Source: Gracilariopsis chorda
Lineage: Eukaryota; Rhodophyta; Florideophyceae; Gracilariales; Gracilariaceae
Assembly: GCA_003194525.1 (NCBI GenBank)
Contig: NBIV01000051.1
Coordinates: forward strand, 62,001-126,000
DNA length: 64,000 bases
Direction: 5' to 3'
Shown: positions 51,330-60,847 of the stretch, piece by piece
How positions within the stretch are numbered: position 1 is the first letter of the stretch
Layout of the letters: every line of letters starts with the position of its first letter
Position numbers and translations under genes: made by a program
The notes under the pieces: model-generated
Database searches by the model: none
Told to the model about the DNA's origin: nothing
The model's input: only the letters and a program-made list of their open reading frames with translations

Positions 51330-52136
51330 TGTGGTGCAATGCCCCAAAGGGGGAAAAACACCGAAAGACGTCCGGGATCTTCCTCTCACAAGGTGAACCC
51401 AGTTGGGTAGAGCCCTCCCAGAGGTGTCACGGCGAAGCCGGTTTGTAAGACCAGGGACACCTGTCGCGACTCGCGCAGGGAGGTGAAGGCGAAGAATCGG
51501 TATCCGCGTGAGCGGGGTGTGATCCTCAGTAGAGGTATGTTTCCACGTAAGTGGGGGTGTGTGAGCGGATGCGCACACGAGGGCTGCGGGTAGCGGGAGG
51601 TGCTACCCTAAAAAGGGGAAAGAGGAAGGACGAAGTGGGTCGCGAGAGCGACGAACAAATACGGCGATGCCGGTAACAATAACCCTATACAGGGCGAAAC
51701 ACCAATATGATTGGAACAATTAGTACTCCCAACGATGGGTCTCCTTTAGATGTGCAAGGGGGGTGAACTTCCGTACACTACGGTGCTTCCCTCCAAGGAG
51801 GAGTTGAGAACACGCGGAGGCGGTAAAGCTCAGAGCCAATTCCCCAGGTTGGGTTCCCTTGTTGGGGAAGGTTTACTGGTGCGACGGCAGTGCGCCGTCG
51901 CACTAAGTACTAGCTTCCCAGAAATGGGTGTGAAAATAATAAATAAAATTAACTAAAATACTCCACATTCCGTGGCAACATCCACTACTGTGGCCAACCA
52001 CCAATTGACCCAAAACCGTGTCCCACGTGTCCATACCCACCATTGTGGGGCGTAGTTCATATACGCACTACACAACCGATAATATCGGGAAAGCGTTCAA
52101 GTACCCAGAATCCCTCCCTGAGGGCGTTGCACTTCA
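51330..52136 (-). repeat. Gypsy 3 3' LTR (LTR4)
   Basis: 807 bp, on the plus strand TGTGGTGCAATGCCC...GTTGCACTTCA. Same family as LTR1-LTR3. Left flank GTGAG; the right partner duplication is outside the window. A plus-strand AT-rich block (AATAATAAATAAAATTAA, about 51932-51950) lies about 250 bp upstream of the antisense ORF. Confidence 0.88.
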
Positions 52137-52192
52137 TATCCCCCCCTTAAGACGGGAAAACGACCGCGGACGCGGAGGATTCCCAGACGAAA

Positions 52193-53980
52193 ATGGGTGA
52201 TAAAAGCGCGTGCTTTGTCTCCGGTTCTCCGGTAAATCCCTCTGCACCAGAGTCACCAAGCACACAAACGACAACAACAGCCACCCTCCAAAAGGGAAAA
52301 ATAAACGACGACGACAATATCAACAACCACAGCCAACCGTCGAGACTTCTCGGGCGATACACCACCGGTTTCCGGTCAGTTCCCCTGCCTCAGGGCGATC
52401 GAAATCCGGTACAACCGGAGAATATGGCTGCGGCAGCCGACCATCCCTTCGCACTACCACCTTCGGTGGTGTCCTCCGGAACCACTCCGGTGTCCAAGTG
52501 GCCAACTTACAACACCCTGGTGGGGCTCAACCCGATGAATCGGAATCACGCGTCGCGCCTGCGCCTTGCCCCGTGGTTTCACCCGGTCGCCGTCCTCAAT
52601 GAGGGATTGGTCACCGCTTATGCGGATGGTTCAGACACCCTTCCGGGGGATCTGCCCAGAGCAGTCACCACATCGTGGGATTGGCGTCACCGGATTTCGA
52701 TTCCGCGTCACCACCTCCGAAGAAACTCGGGCGAGACCGTCACTGCGGCACAAACCGCACTGACGCGCATGGCGTATCAACGGCAGAGCCAGGCTCCATT
52801 CGATGTACCGGTCCCACCGGAGTTTGGCTTCGATGTTAGCTACTTCCGCACTCGCGGTGACATTGGGTACGGCGAGAACCTGTTCCGCCTCGAGACCCTC
52901 GCTTGGAGGAATTTCCCCGCAGCGCGGCAAGAGGCCCTTTGCTGGGAGCGACCGATTATTCGGGCGGAGTTCAGGTACCTTCCACGGCAATACCGGTCCA
53001 ACTTTCTCCAAAACTTCATCCGCTACGAGCGGCGTTGGCGATCCCGATTCGGGTATTTTATCCCGTATCAGAACGTGGAGATAGAGCGGATTGCGCCGCC
53101 TCACCGACTAGGTCGGTATGTAGCACTCCCCGAGTGGTGGCGCTTCCATGAAGCCTGCCGGAGGTGCTACATAGAACTCCCGCCGGTACTTACGTACCTC
53201 GGTTCGCTGCTCATGCAGGATCCCCGGTCGGGGTTGTGGTCCGTAGTGGTTACGGAGTGGGCGGCCCGCAGTGCGGCTTATATCCTCAACGAGGCGTACG
53301 ACCAGTATCGTCTCTGGTTCCTTCAACCGCGTGTGCGGGCAGCGATCCGAAACCTCGATCTTCGCATCCCACTTGGGGGCCAGGCCAACAATGAAGAGGT
53401 CCTCCAATTACTTGGGTACATCGACAGCGTTAGCTGGAGTGAGGTCCCGCTGGAGCAAAGCGGTCGTCTGGATAGCGGTAGCGGTAACACCGGTGGTCCG
53501 GGACTCGGCAGAAACACCGCCCTTGTGGGGGATTTTATCTACTTCGACCCCTGGGAGTTCCGGGAAATTTTCTCCGAGGAGGCGCGCGAGCTTCGCGATA
53601 CGCCCCGGCATGTGCCGGAAGACCACCCGGTGGGGTACGTCGATTCCGACGACTACTACCGCGCATACGGCGGGGATGACCCAATGGTCGATAACGAACC
53701 GGAAGAACCCGGGGAGATGGACGTAGAGGAAACCGGCGCTAGCGCGGAAGCTTTCCCAGGGGGGGCATCTCTGGCCGAGCCGGCTGCTGACCCTTTGGCG
53801 GCAAGTGCCGGACCTTCAATCCCCAGCGGGGTGACGGCGAATGAAAACGAAATCATCGCACGTTTCCTCCGGGGTGCCGGTCTTAGCGCTGCCGAGGTAT
53901 CGGGGGATGTCACCACCATGGCGGACGCGTTGGCCTACCGCCTCGCTGGTGGTTACGCCCCGGACGATGGGGGTGAGTGA
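52193..53980 (+). CDS. Antisense accessory ORF of Gypsy 3 (595 aa, unknown)
   Basis: Intact 595-residue frame on the strand opposite to the element's pol, between the 3' LTR and the chromodomain. The N-terminus is polar and Thr/Ser/Pro-rich. Residues about 100-420 look globular and aromatic-rich (FGFDVSYFRTRGDIGYGENLF, FIRYERRWRSRFGYFIPY, VALPEWWRFHEACRRCYIELP, WAARSAAYILNEAYDQYRLWFL). The C-terminus is acidic (DSDDYYRAYGGDDPMVDNEPEEPGEMDVEE), ending in an Ala-rich helix. No transmembrane segment or known motif. A polyadenylation signal lies 87 bp after the stop. Tail to tail with pol, 191 bp apart. Antisense ORFs in this position are known in plant Tat-lineage gypsy elements, but I see no resemblance to argue homology. 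Function unknown. Confidence 0.75.
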   Translation: MGDKSACFVSGSPVNPSAPESPSTQTTTTATLQKGKINDDDNINNHSQPSRLLGRYTTGFRSVPLPQGDRNPVQPENMAAAADHPFALPPSVVSSGTTPVSKWPTYNTLVGLNPMNRNHASRLRLAPWFHPVAVLNEGLVTAYADGSDTLPGDLPRAVTTSWDWRHRISIPRHHLRRNSGETVTAAQTALTRMAYQRQSQAPFDVPVPPEFGFDVSYFRTRGDIGYGENLFRLETLAWRNFPAARQEALCWERPIIRAEFRYLPRQYRSNFLQNFIRYERRWRSRFGYFIPYQNVEIERIAPPHRLGRYVALPEWWRFHEACRRCYIELPPVLTYLGSLLMQDPRSGLWSVVVTEWAARSAAYILNEAYDQYRLWFLQPRVRAAIRNLDLRIPLGGQANNEEVLQLLGYIDSVSWSEVPLEQSGRLDSGSGNTGGPGLGRNTALVGDFIYFDPWEFREIFSEEARELRDTPRHVPEDHPVGYVDSDDYYRAYGGDDPMVDNEPEEPGEMDVEETGASAEAFPGGASLAEPAADPLAASAGPSIPSGVTANENEIIARFLRGAGLSAAEVSGDVTTMADALAYRLAGGYAPDDGGE

Positions 53981-54067
53981 AACCTCTGGTCCAGTTTCCT
54001 GGTTCTTCTTTCCCTGGCTATGCCAGTTAGTGTAGTGTAGTATTGTGGGGAGCTAGCTGCTCCCCTG

Positions 54068-54073
54068 AATAAA
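54068..54073 (+). promoter_or_regulatory. Polyadenylation signal AATAAA after the Gypsy 3 antisense ORF
   Basis: CCTGAATAAACTTTCCC, 87 bp after the stop at 53980 and preceded by a hairpin (GGGGAGCTAGCTGCTCCCC, about 54049-54065). Confidence 0.55.
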
Positions 54074-54171
54074 CTTTCCCGTTTAGAACGGTGCTTCTCG
54101 GTTGAGTTCCCCGTCTTCGACGAACTTTGCCTTGTTATCCTTTCCTTTCGCTCTCCGCTCGCGCGGCAACG

Positions 54172-54582
54172 TTACCCAACTTGGGCATTAACCAGCGTGG
54201 CTGGGGCTGCAGTTCCAGTCTGACGGTGGTATTGCAGAACCTGCGACCGTGGGAGGTGTTCAATTGGCTCCCACGTATCCCCACTGGGGTCGTACCCGTA
54301 CCAGCGGACGCGGTATTGTAGAATACCATCCTGGTTCCAGGTGTGTCCGACAAGTCGGTCTACTACGAACTCTCGTTCGTAGACCTGCCGGCTGTGCCGG
54401 GTGGTGGTTGTACTCCCTTGCGAGGGCTGCCCGCTGTGCGGTATAATGTCCCTTAGCAGGGTGTTCGGCGATAACTCCGACGTTGCCGTGCGCTGTCCTA
54501 GTGGCCGCTGCTCATGCGGGAAAATATCCCTCAAGAGGGTGTGTGGTGTCACGCTTTTCCCCGGCAAGTCATTCCCCATTGG
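54172..54582 (-). CDS. Gypsy 3 pol C-terminus with chromodomain (partial)
   Basis: Minus-strand coding sequence whose N-terminal side continues at 64000-63606 once Gypsy 2 is set aside; the frame runs through without a break. The C-terminal about 60 residues are a chromodomain: EREFVVDRLVGHTWNQDGI, then YRVRWYGYDPSGDTWEPIEHLP. This module guides chromovirus integrases to modified histones. The aromatic cage positions (Tyr/Trp in YRVRWYGY and DTWEP) are kept. Upstream is a linker with repeated LLRDI(F/I)PH blocks. Confidence 0.88.
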   Translation of the reverse strand, partial: PMGNDLPGKSVTPHTLLRDIFPHEQRPLGQRTATSELSPNTLLRDIIPHSGQPSQGSTTTTRHSRQVYEREFVVDRLVGHTWNQDGILQYRVRWYGYDPSGDTWEPIEHLPRSQVLQYHRQTGTAAPATLVNAQVG

Positions 54583-55059
54583 TGTAGGATAGTGAGCCAA
54601 GTGGGCAAACTCCTAATGGTCTCGTGGTAGCGTGGCAGAGCTGGGGGTCCTAAGGTCAATGAAGCGGCGGCGACACCTCTGGTAATGTTGGCGCAATGGG
54701 GTGGCGCTGACTACGCAGTCCTACAGGTCGGAATTGCGGTAGCGATACCTTGAAGGCCAAAGGGAATTGTGAGTACCGAGTACGGGGGTGCTCAAGACTC
54801 ACAAGGGTGTCTGAGTTTACTGTCCCTAGGGGAGGCGCAGCTCGAGGTGCCTAAGTATCGGCACCGAGGCGCCTCGACCCTGTGGCACTGTAAAGTGCCC
54901 TACTCTACAGTAGCTATATCTAGTCCTATGGTTACTAATTAAATAAAATTAAATAAATTATATAAAATACAGATAGCCATCCTTGGGCCAGATACACAAC
55001 GTGTATCGTCCACATGGGTCTCCAGAGTTGCGGAATCCACTGGACTTCACTATCTCACA
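54583..55059 (-). repeat. Gypsy 2 3' LTR
   Basis: Plus strand TGTAGGATAGTGAGCC...ACTATCTCACA. On the minus strand it is preceded by polypurine CTAAGGAGAGGGCGA. It contains an AT-rich core with TATA-like elements in both directions (AATTATATAAAATAC at about 54957-54971), so it could promote the antisense ORF as well as the element. Confidence 0.95.
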
Positions 55060-55230
55060 TCGCCCTCTCCTTAGGCTTGACCGTCTCGGTCGAACCGCTT
55101 GTCCTCCACGGGTATCTTCAGCCCATTGGCCGGTTACCAAGTTTTTCCTTTGGTCTCACCGTTCCTACAACGCGCCTGTCCGATTTCAGCTGTCAGCGGC
55201 ACCCCGCTGCCGCCTGTCCCGGCTATCCCT

Positions 55231-55659
55231 ATGGGCGTAACCAATGCGGCCGAAGCTCTCCGTGAGGTCGCTGGTGCCGCTGGCCTCAATGTTTCCGGTG
55301 GCCTTGAGGACTTATTGCGCCGCGCTAGGTCTTGGGCGCGTCGTGCGTCGCGTTACGGGGCCCTGCTGGAGGAGAATGAGGCCCTAAAGGACTCTGTGGA
55401 GCAGATCCTACAGGAGAACGCTCATGTGCTGTCCAACAAGGTCCTTGCGGACATCGACGATCGCTATGGGCTCGCTTTGAGCGACAGTAGCGGCGGTGCA
55501 AGCTCCGCGTCCAGTGGTCCGCACAGTCCTCCGCGCAAGCGCCAGCGCACGGTGGGTCCCAGTGGTCAGAGTTCTGGTGGTCAGGCGCCAACCGATGGCG
55601 GTGGTGGTGCGTCTGAGGGCCAGGGCGGCGACGCGATCACGCCGGCTCCATCGGCCTGA
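55231..55659 (+). CDS. Antisense accessory ORF of Gypsy 2 (142 aa, coiled coil and NLS)
   Basis: 142 residues from the ATG at 55231 on the strand opposite to pol, 171 bp downstream of the LTR. The N-terminal half is helical: NAAEALREVAGAAGLNVSGGLEDLLRRARSW, then a heptad stretch YGALLEENEALKDSVEQILQEN likely to form a coiled coil. A basic signal PPRKRQRTVG suggests nuclear import, followed by a Gly/Ser/Ala-rich tail. A polyadenylation signal follows 31 bp after the stop. It is much shorter than the 595-residue ORF in the same place in Gypsy 3 and shares no obvious sequence with it. The intact frame in a young element suggests it is maintained. Function unknown. Confidence 0.7.
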   Translation: MGVTNAAEALREVAGAAGLNVSGGLEDLLRRARSWARRASRYGALLEENEALKDSVEQILQENAHVLSNKVLADIDDRYGLALSDSSGGASSASSGPHSPPRKRQRTVGPSGQSSGGQAPTDGGGGASEGQGGDAITPAPSA

Positions 55660-55689
55660 GGGTACTCTTCAATTAGCCTGTTAGGTCTC

Positions 55690-55695
55690 AATAAA
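55690..55695 (+). promoter_or_regulatory. Polyadenylation signal AATAAA after the Gypsy 2 antisense ORF
   Basis: GTCTCAATAAAGTCAAG, 31 bp after the stop codon. Confidence 0.55.
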
Positions 55696-56484
55696 GTCAA
55701 GTTATCCATTGGTTATTACGTCCGTTTCCCTTAGGTCGGCTCGACCGGCCTTCAGGTCAATTAGTGCGGTGGGTTGCCCTCAGGGTGCACCGCGACGGTT
55801 CGCGCTCCAGTGGACTTGCAACAGTTTGCAGTAGCCAATGGAGGCGTGGTGATCTCGCTCGGCGTGGCCGGTTTCTCAGGGCAGCGGTTGTCCAATGGGC
55901 GTGGACACGTGCCCAACGTGGGAGCGCTGGGGCTCGTGCCCATTCTGGACAACACCCTTGGCACTCGAAAAATCAAGCGAAGAAATTGTCCATTGGAAAT
56001 TGTTGATTTTTTGAGATGCCAGTGGCCAGCGCGCGCGCTTCTTGCGTGCTCGTCGCACAATGTGCCCGTACGGTGCCGTTTCGGCCGAAACGAGGAGACT
56101 CCGAATCCGCTGTCCGTTGGTCTGTGCGCGGCCTAGAAGCCGAGATATCGGCCGTTCTTTGCTTTGGCCGATTTCGGGGCGTGCAACGCCACTTCAAAAA
56201 ATTGTCCATTTAGCCGACGGCGTTTTTGATCAAGCGCGCGCGCCTTGGCAGGCGCTGCCCGCGCTGTAAGTCCATCGGATGTTTCATTGGGCTGATAGTT
56301 AGTGCCAAAATTAGTGTGCGCCAGAGGCAGGCCGCACTATAGTTAGACCAGAGGATGGTTAGCGCTCCGCGCCGTGGCCCATGGAAAGCCAGATCGGCTT
56401 AGCGCGCGTAGTGCGCGTGCTCAGTACGTCTGTCCTATGGTCAGCTCAGCGACTTTAGCGCGATAGCTAGCGACGTCCATTGGA
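55696..56484. other. Non-coding segment of Gypsy 2 between the antisense ORF and pol
   Basis: About 790 bp with no convincing gene on either strand. It contains repeated CCATTGG/CCAATGG words and two related AAATTGTCCATT pieces (about 55983 and 56198). CGGCCG-rich imperfect palindromes lie at 56080-56160. Confidence 0.5.
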
Positions 56485-59073
56485 TTAATTCGAACCTTGA
56501 CCATTGGATTTCAATATGTATGCCCCCTCCTTAAGGTCGCGCTCCGTGCGGCCCATGCGGCGCCAAAACCTAAGGACAAAGTTCTCCGGGATGTTCTCCC
56601 GGGGTTCCCATGTGTCCTCAGAGGGTTTGTAGCCGTACCAATGGACACGGTATTTGACGACGCCGTCGTCGTCAATGCCGGCATTGACCACACGGTCTAT
56701 AGCGCTTTCCTTAGGAAGTGAAGATACGTCCTTCGGAACATCCACAGGCCACTCCTCGGGGAGATCCATCTCGTCCAAAGGGGCGTAACCATCATTGGCC
56801 AACTGGGACGATACTCCGTCGTTGTGTTCCTCTTGGGATGAGGGGGCCAGTGGGTCAGCCGAGACGGCCTTTGGAGGTGGTGTAGCGATCAATGGATCTG
56901 CCGTAACTACCTTAGGGCGGGACGAAAGCTGCTCGTCCGTAGGTGTAGAGTCCTGTACGGCGGAATTGGGAGCATCTGAAGGGGCGTCCTCAGGAGTTTC
57001 CAAAGGGGAACCAGTGGGCTTCGGCGGCATAGGCGCGGCCGTAACGCGGTCAATTGCGACGGTGTCCTGTAGGCCATCGATTTCAATAGTGACCGTATGG
57101 GACGTAGCTGAGAGAACCTTATAGGGACCAGTGGACCGTGGGAGGAGCTTTCGAGTGATGACCTCGATATCGTCCTGCGGCTTATCCGATGGAGCGCGGT
57201 CTAAGTAGACCATGTCACCGGCCTTAAAGGATAGCGTAAACCTGACGGACTTATCGAAGTCATCCTTGTACCTCCGTTGGGACTTGTTCAACCGTGCTCT
57301 GGCCGTACGGATGATATCGTCAATCCGCTTCCGGGTGTACCGTTTGGCCTGGGCAGGGGTCATTTCTGCCGTGAAGTCCTGTGGTATCCAGCTGTCCTTA
57401 AGGTCAACCGCAAAGTGCGGGGGCTGTCGCGTGAGCGTTAGGTCGAAGGGTGTAGTCCCCGTGGACCGATGGACTTGCGTGTTATACGCATAGACCAGTG
57501 GTCCGACGTAGTCATCCCAATCGGCCTGGTGCTCTGCAACATAATGCACCAACCTGTCCTTAATGGTTCTATTGAAGCGCTCAGCCTGTCCATTGGTCTG
57601 CGGATGATAAGCCGTTGTGGTGACGTGCTTAATTCCTAAGGTCGAACAGACGTGAGCGAAGAATTTCGACACGAATTGTGGCCCGTTGTCCGATAGGAGA
57701 TAAAGTGGCAGACCATATGGATACACCCAATGGGTCAAGAACGCCATTGCTACGTCAGTGGCCGTAGTGGACCTCATGGGAATAGCTCTGGTGAGCTTGG
57801 TGAACCGATCGGTAAGCACCAATATAAATTTGTTCCCATGGGTCGTTGACGGTAATGGCCCTAGGATATCCGTAGCGATAAACTCCAGTGGTCCTGCGGC
57901 TGGGAACAGCTTCAACTTGGCCTGATGGATGGTTTTCGAGCCGCGTGCTTTCACGCACGAAGCGCATGTCCTAGAGGTCTGCCAGAGGTCATTAGCCATA
58001 AAGGGCCAGTAGAAATGTTTCCTTAAGGACTGATACATTCTTGTTCCGCCAGGATGGCCGGCCAACCGGGGGTAATGGGCGAGGTATAGAACCCGTGCCC
58101 TGAGGACCTTGGGAATGACCCGCTGGATTGCTCCGTCCAGAGGGGCTCTGCGACAGAGCAGTCCGAATCGGTCGTAGTCAAACAGACAGCCAGGGGTCCC
58201 GACGAGGTCAGCCTGGTTTTTGCAGTACTCGTCGTCCTTTTGGGCCTGAAGGAGCTCATCCAGCGTGATGGGCAAGAGCTCCTTTTCCTCTGGTTGAACC
58301 GCATGAACCTCAAGGGTCCGCGCTTCGCTGTCGTCATCCATAGGCCAGTCCACAAGGTAAACTGCATTCACGTCCACATCGGAGTCATCGCAATTAACGC
58401 GTCCTAGAAGGAAGTCATCCTCATGGTCAGATTCATAACCTGAAAGGTCCGGCGTGGGTAGCTCGTCGTCCAGTGGGGATTCGTCGGTGCCGTCGGTTAG
58501 GATCCTAGAGAGGGCATCCGCTGCTCGGTGCTTGATCCCCGGCCTATAGGCGACGTCGAAATCAAACTCCGACAGGCGCAATCTCCATCGGGCGAGCCTG
58601 CTGGACGCGTCGGTCATGTTCATAAGCCACCTGAGGGAATGATGATCAGTCCTAATGGTAAAGCGGACTCCTTCCAAGTATGGCCTTAAGGTTAATACTG
58701 ACCAGACAATGGCTAAGCACTCCTTCTCGGACGTGCTATAATTCCGCTCTGGGCTCGTTAGCGAGCGGCTCCAATATCCAATTGGTCTATAGTCCTTCGG
58801 AGATTCTTGTTCCTGGAGGAGAACACATCCAATTTGGCCATCGGACGCATCCGTATCAAGGATGTACGGTTTGTCCGGTTTAGGCAAGGCCAATATAGGA
58901 GGGTTCAGAAGCTTATCCCGCAGGGCCTCAAAAGCTTCGTATTGTTCGTCCGTCAGGCAATCGAACTCCGATGGGGTCCCTTTGCGCAGCATGTCGTTAA
59001 GCGGCGCAGCGATCTTTGCAAACCCTTGGACAAAGCGACGATAGACGTTGCACAGACCTAAAAAGGAACGCAA
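56485..59073 (-). CDS. Gypsy 2 pol part 2: RNase H, integrase, chromodomain
   Basis: 862 residues. It begins with the RT thumb (RSFLGLCNVYRRFVQGFAKIA). RNase H: YILDTDASDGQIGCVLLQ, SEKECLAIVWSVLTLRPYL, IRTDHHSLRWL. Integrase: zinc finger (HYPRLAGHPGGTRMYQSL...CASCVKARG), Asp in FIATDILGPLP, Asp in LLSDNGPQFVSKFF, Glu in NGQAERFNRTIKDRL; all three are present. The C-terminus is a chromodomain (DRVVNAGIDDDGVVKYRVHWYGY, EDTWEPRENIPEN). It lies one base out of frame with the RT part, joined at a run of five C near 59085. Otherwise intact. Confidence 0.93.
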   Translation of the reverse strand: MRSFLGLCNVYRRFVQGFAKIAAPLNDMLRKGTPSEFDCLTDEQYEAFEALRDKLLNPPILALPKPDKPYILDTDASDGQIGCVLLQEQESPKDYRPIGYWSRSLTSPERNYSTSEKECLAIVWSVLTLRPYLEGVRFTIRTDHHSLRWLMNMTDASSRLARWRLRLSEFDFDVAYRPGIKHRAADALSRILTDGTDESPLDDELPTPDLSGYESDHEDDFLLGRVNCDDSDVDVNAVYLVDWPMDDDSEARTLEVHAVQPEEKELLPITLDELLQAQKDDEYCKNQADLVGTPGCLFDYDRFGLLCRRAPLDGAIQRVIPKVLRARVLYLAHYPRLAGHPGGTRMYQSLRKHFYWPFMANDLWQTSRTCASCVKARGSKTIHQAKLKLFPAAGPLEFIATDILGPLPSTTHGNKFILVLTDRFTKLTRAIPMRSTTATDVAMAFLTHWVYPYGLPLYLLSDNGPQFVSKFFAHVCSTLGIKHVTTTAYHPQTNGQAERFNRTIKDRLVHYVAEHQADWDDYVGPLVYAYNTQVHRSTGTTPFDLTLTRQPPHFAVDLKDSWIPQDFTAEMTPAQAKRYTRKRIDDIIRTARARLNKSQRRYKDDFDKSVRFTLSFKAGDMVYLDRAPSDKPQDDIEVITRKLLPRSTGPYKVLSATSHTVTIEIDGLQDTVAIDRVTAAPMPPKPTGSPLETPEDAPSDAPNSAVQDSTPTDEQLSSRPKVVTADPLIATPPPKAVSADPLAPSSQEEHNDGVSSQLANDGYAPLDEMDLPEEWPVDVPKDVSSLPKESAIDRVVNAGIDDDGVVKYRVHWYGYKPSEDTWEPRENIPENFVLRFWRRMGRTERDLKEGAYILKSNGQGSN

Positions 59074-60746
59074 CTCCGTATGGGTCCTGGGGGCTTAGCT
59101 TGCCGTATGGCGTCAGTCGTCCTCGAGGCAACCTGTAGGCAGCCAGGGCGGACCACATGGCCAAGATAATCCACAGAGGACTGGAAAAAGAAGCACTTGG
59201 GGAGCTTCAAAGTTATTCCGGCCTCACGGAGAATCCTCAGGACTGTCCTAACATGGGAGAAATGTTCACCAATGGTCTTCGAAAAGATGATAACGTCATC
59301 CAAGTAGACCAGCGCGAATTTCCATTTGACCCTAGATAGGATAATGTCCATTGCCCTCTGGAACGTCGCGGGTGCGTTCATTAATCCAAAGGGCATCCGA
59401 GTGAATCGGAAAAGTCCCTCGTGGGTCGTAAACGTGGTCAGCGGCTTCGCGTCATCGTCCAGTGGTATTTGCCAATATCCCCAATTGGCGTCCAAGGTGG
59501 TAAAGACAGCTGCCTCTCCTAAGGAATCGAGACAGTCGTCCATCCGGGGGATAGGGTACGAATCCCGTTTGGTCATAGCGTTGAGCTTCCTATAGTCAAC
59601 GCAAAACCTGACGGAGCCATCCTTCTTGGCCACAAGGACAAAAGGGCTTGCCCATTCGGACTGATGAGGAGGAGCTGGCTCGATGACGTTGGCCCTCCTC
59701 ATCTTGTCCATCTGTTCGGCCACGATGGTTCTTCCTTTTAGGCCCGTCCTATAGGGGTGCTGGTACACTGGCTTCGCGTCGTCCTTAAGGTCAATTCGGT
59801 GCTTTGTCGCCCGAATCTCGCCTAGCTGGCCAGACCACATGGATTTGAATTCCCGAAGGAGCTCTATAACCTGAGGCCTATAGGATTCGAATTCGTCGCC
59901 CATGTTGACGTCCCCCTCCCAGGACTCGACGTCCTCGTCGTCGTCCGGTTGGGAGTTGTCCATATTGGTTTCCATAATGGCCACAGGAGCTGGCAGGGCG
60001 ATGCCAACTACTGTTCCTTTAGGTAATCGAACCGGGTGGTCAGTGAAGTTACTGATACTGACCACAAAGGGCTGCCGCGGACGGATGTCCATAACTCCAT
60101 TGGCCATAAGGGTGAGTTGACGCCGGATCGTCTTGGGATGATTCTGCAGCGTCAAAAGACCAGAGGACTCGCACTGAACCCAAGCGGTGGTCTGCGTCAT
60201 CGCAGGGATGACCAGGGCTTTTGTGAGCCTGACCTTATTGGACACAGTGTTCGTCGCCAGTGGAGGTTTCCGCGGGTTTGCCTCAGGTCCTGGCTTGGAA
60301 CCTATCAGGGCCACAGGATGTGCGCGATAGAACGCGACTTTCCGAAGGCCAGGGTAGATGGCCTTCACGTAGCGGTCGATGAAGGAAGTCCCAAGGATAC
60401 ATTCCGCTCCCAAGTTTAGTCATACGAGGAACCACGTGCGGACTCGCAAACTGCCCAGTTGGACAAATAAAGAAATGATTCCTTTAATGGCCATTGGTCT
60501 GCGCGAAGCATCAGTGATCCTAGGGGTCTTCCTCACCTGAACCTTGTCTTCCCAACCACTCGGTAGGACCTTAGGATGTACCAAATTGGGCCCAGCGCCC
60601 GTGTCCAGCACACTCGTAGCCACTCTAGAGTGTGAGGGGCGGAGTCCTATGGTCATTCGAACTTTATAGTTCTCCTTCCTCAGGACACAAATAGGGTCCT
60701 GGTCATCCAGCGACGGCTCCAAAGGGTCGTCGATCCATTCGTCCAT
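59058..60746 (-). CDS. Gypsy 2 pol part 1: protease and reverse transcriptase
   Basis: The frame is interrupted once by a TGA at 60420-60422. Protease: SVLDTGAGPNLVHPKV (D-T-G intact), then after the stop LGAECILGTSFIDRYV. RT: FCVDYRKLNAMTKRDSYPIPRMDDC, TLDANWGYWQIPL, PFGLMNAPATFQRAMDIIL, FALVYLDDVIIFSKT (YLDD intact), LGHVVRPG. The nucleotide context of the stop is TGA followed by CTA. It lies in a different frame from gag, so frameshifting or separate initiation is needed for expression. Confidence 0.9.
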
Positions 60747-60847
60747 TGGTTGGTGAGACTCCGAAGGACTTCTGGAGTCAGATGACTCTTGTCCATCGGG
60801 GTTGAGGCAGGGATTCTCAGAGGGGCGGCTTGCCTCAGGTCGCTCCT

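Noticed and set aside
59073-59090. Programmed ribosomal frameshift in Gypsy 2 pol
   Set aside because: It lies between RT and RNase H in a plain C run, not a known frameshift position; a one-base deletion or sequencing error is simpler.
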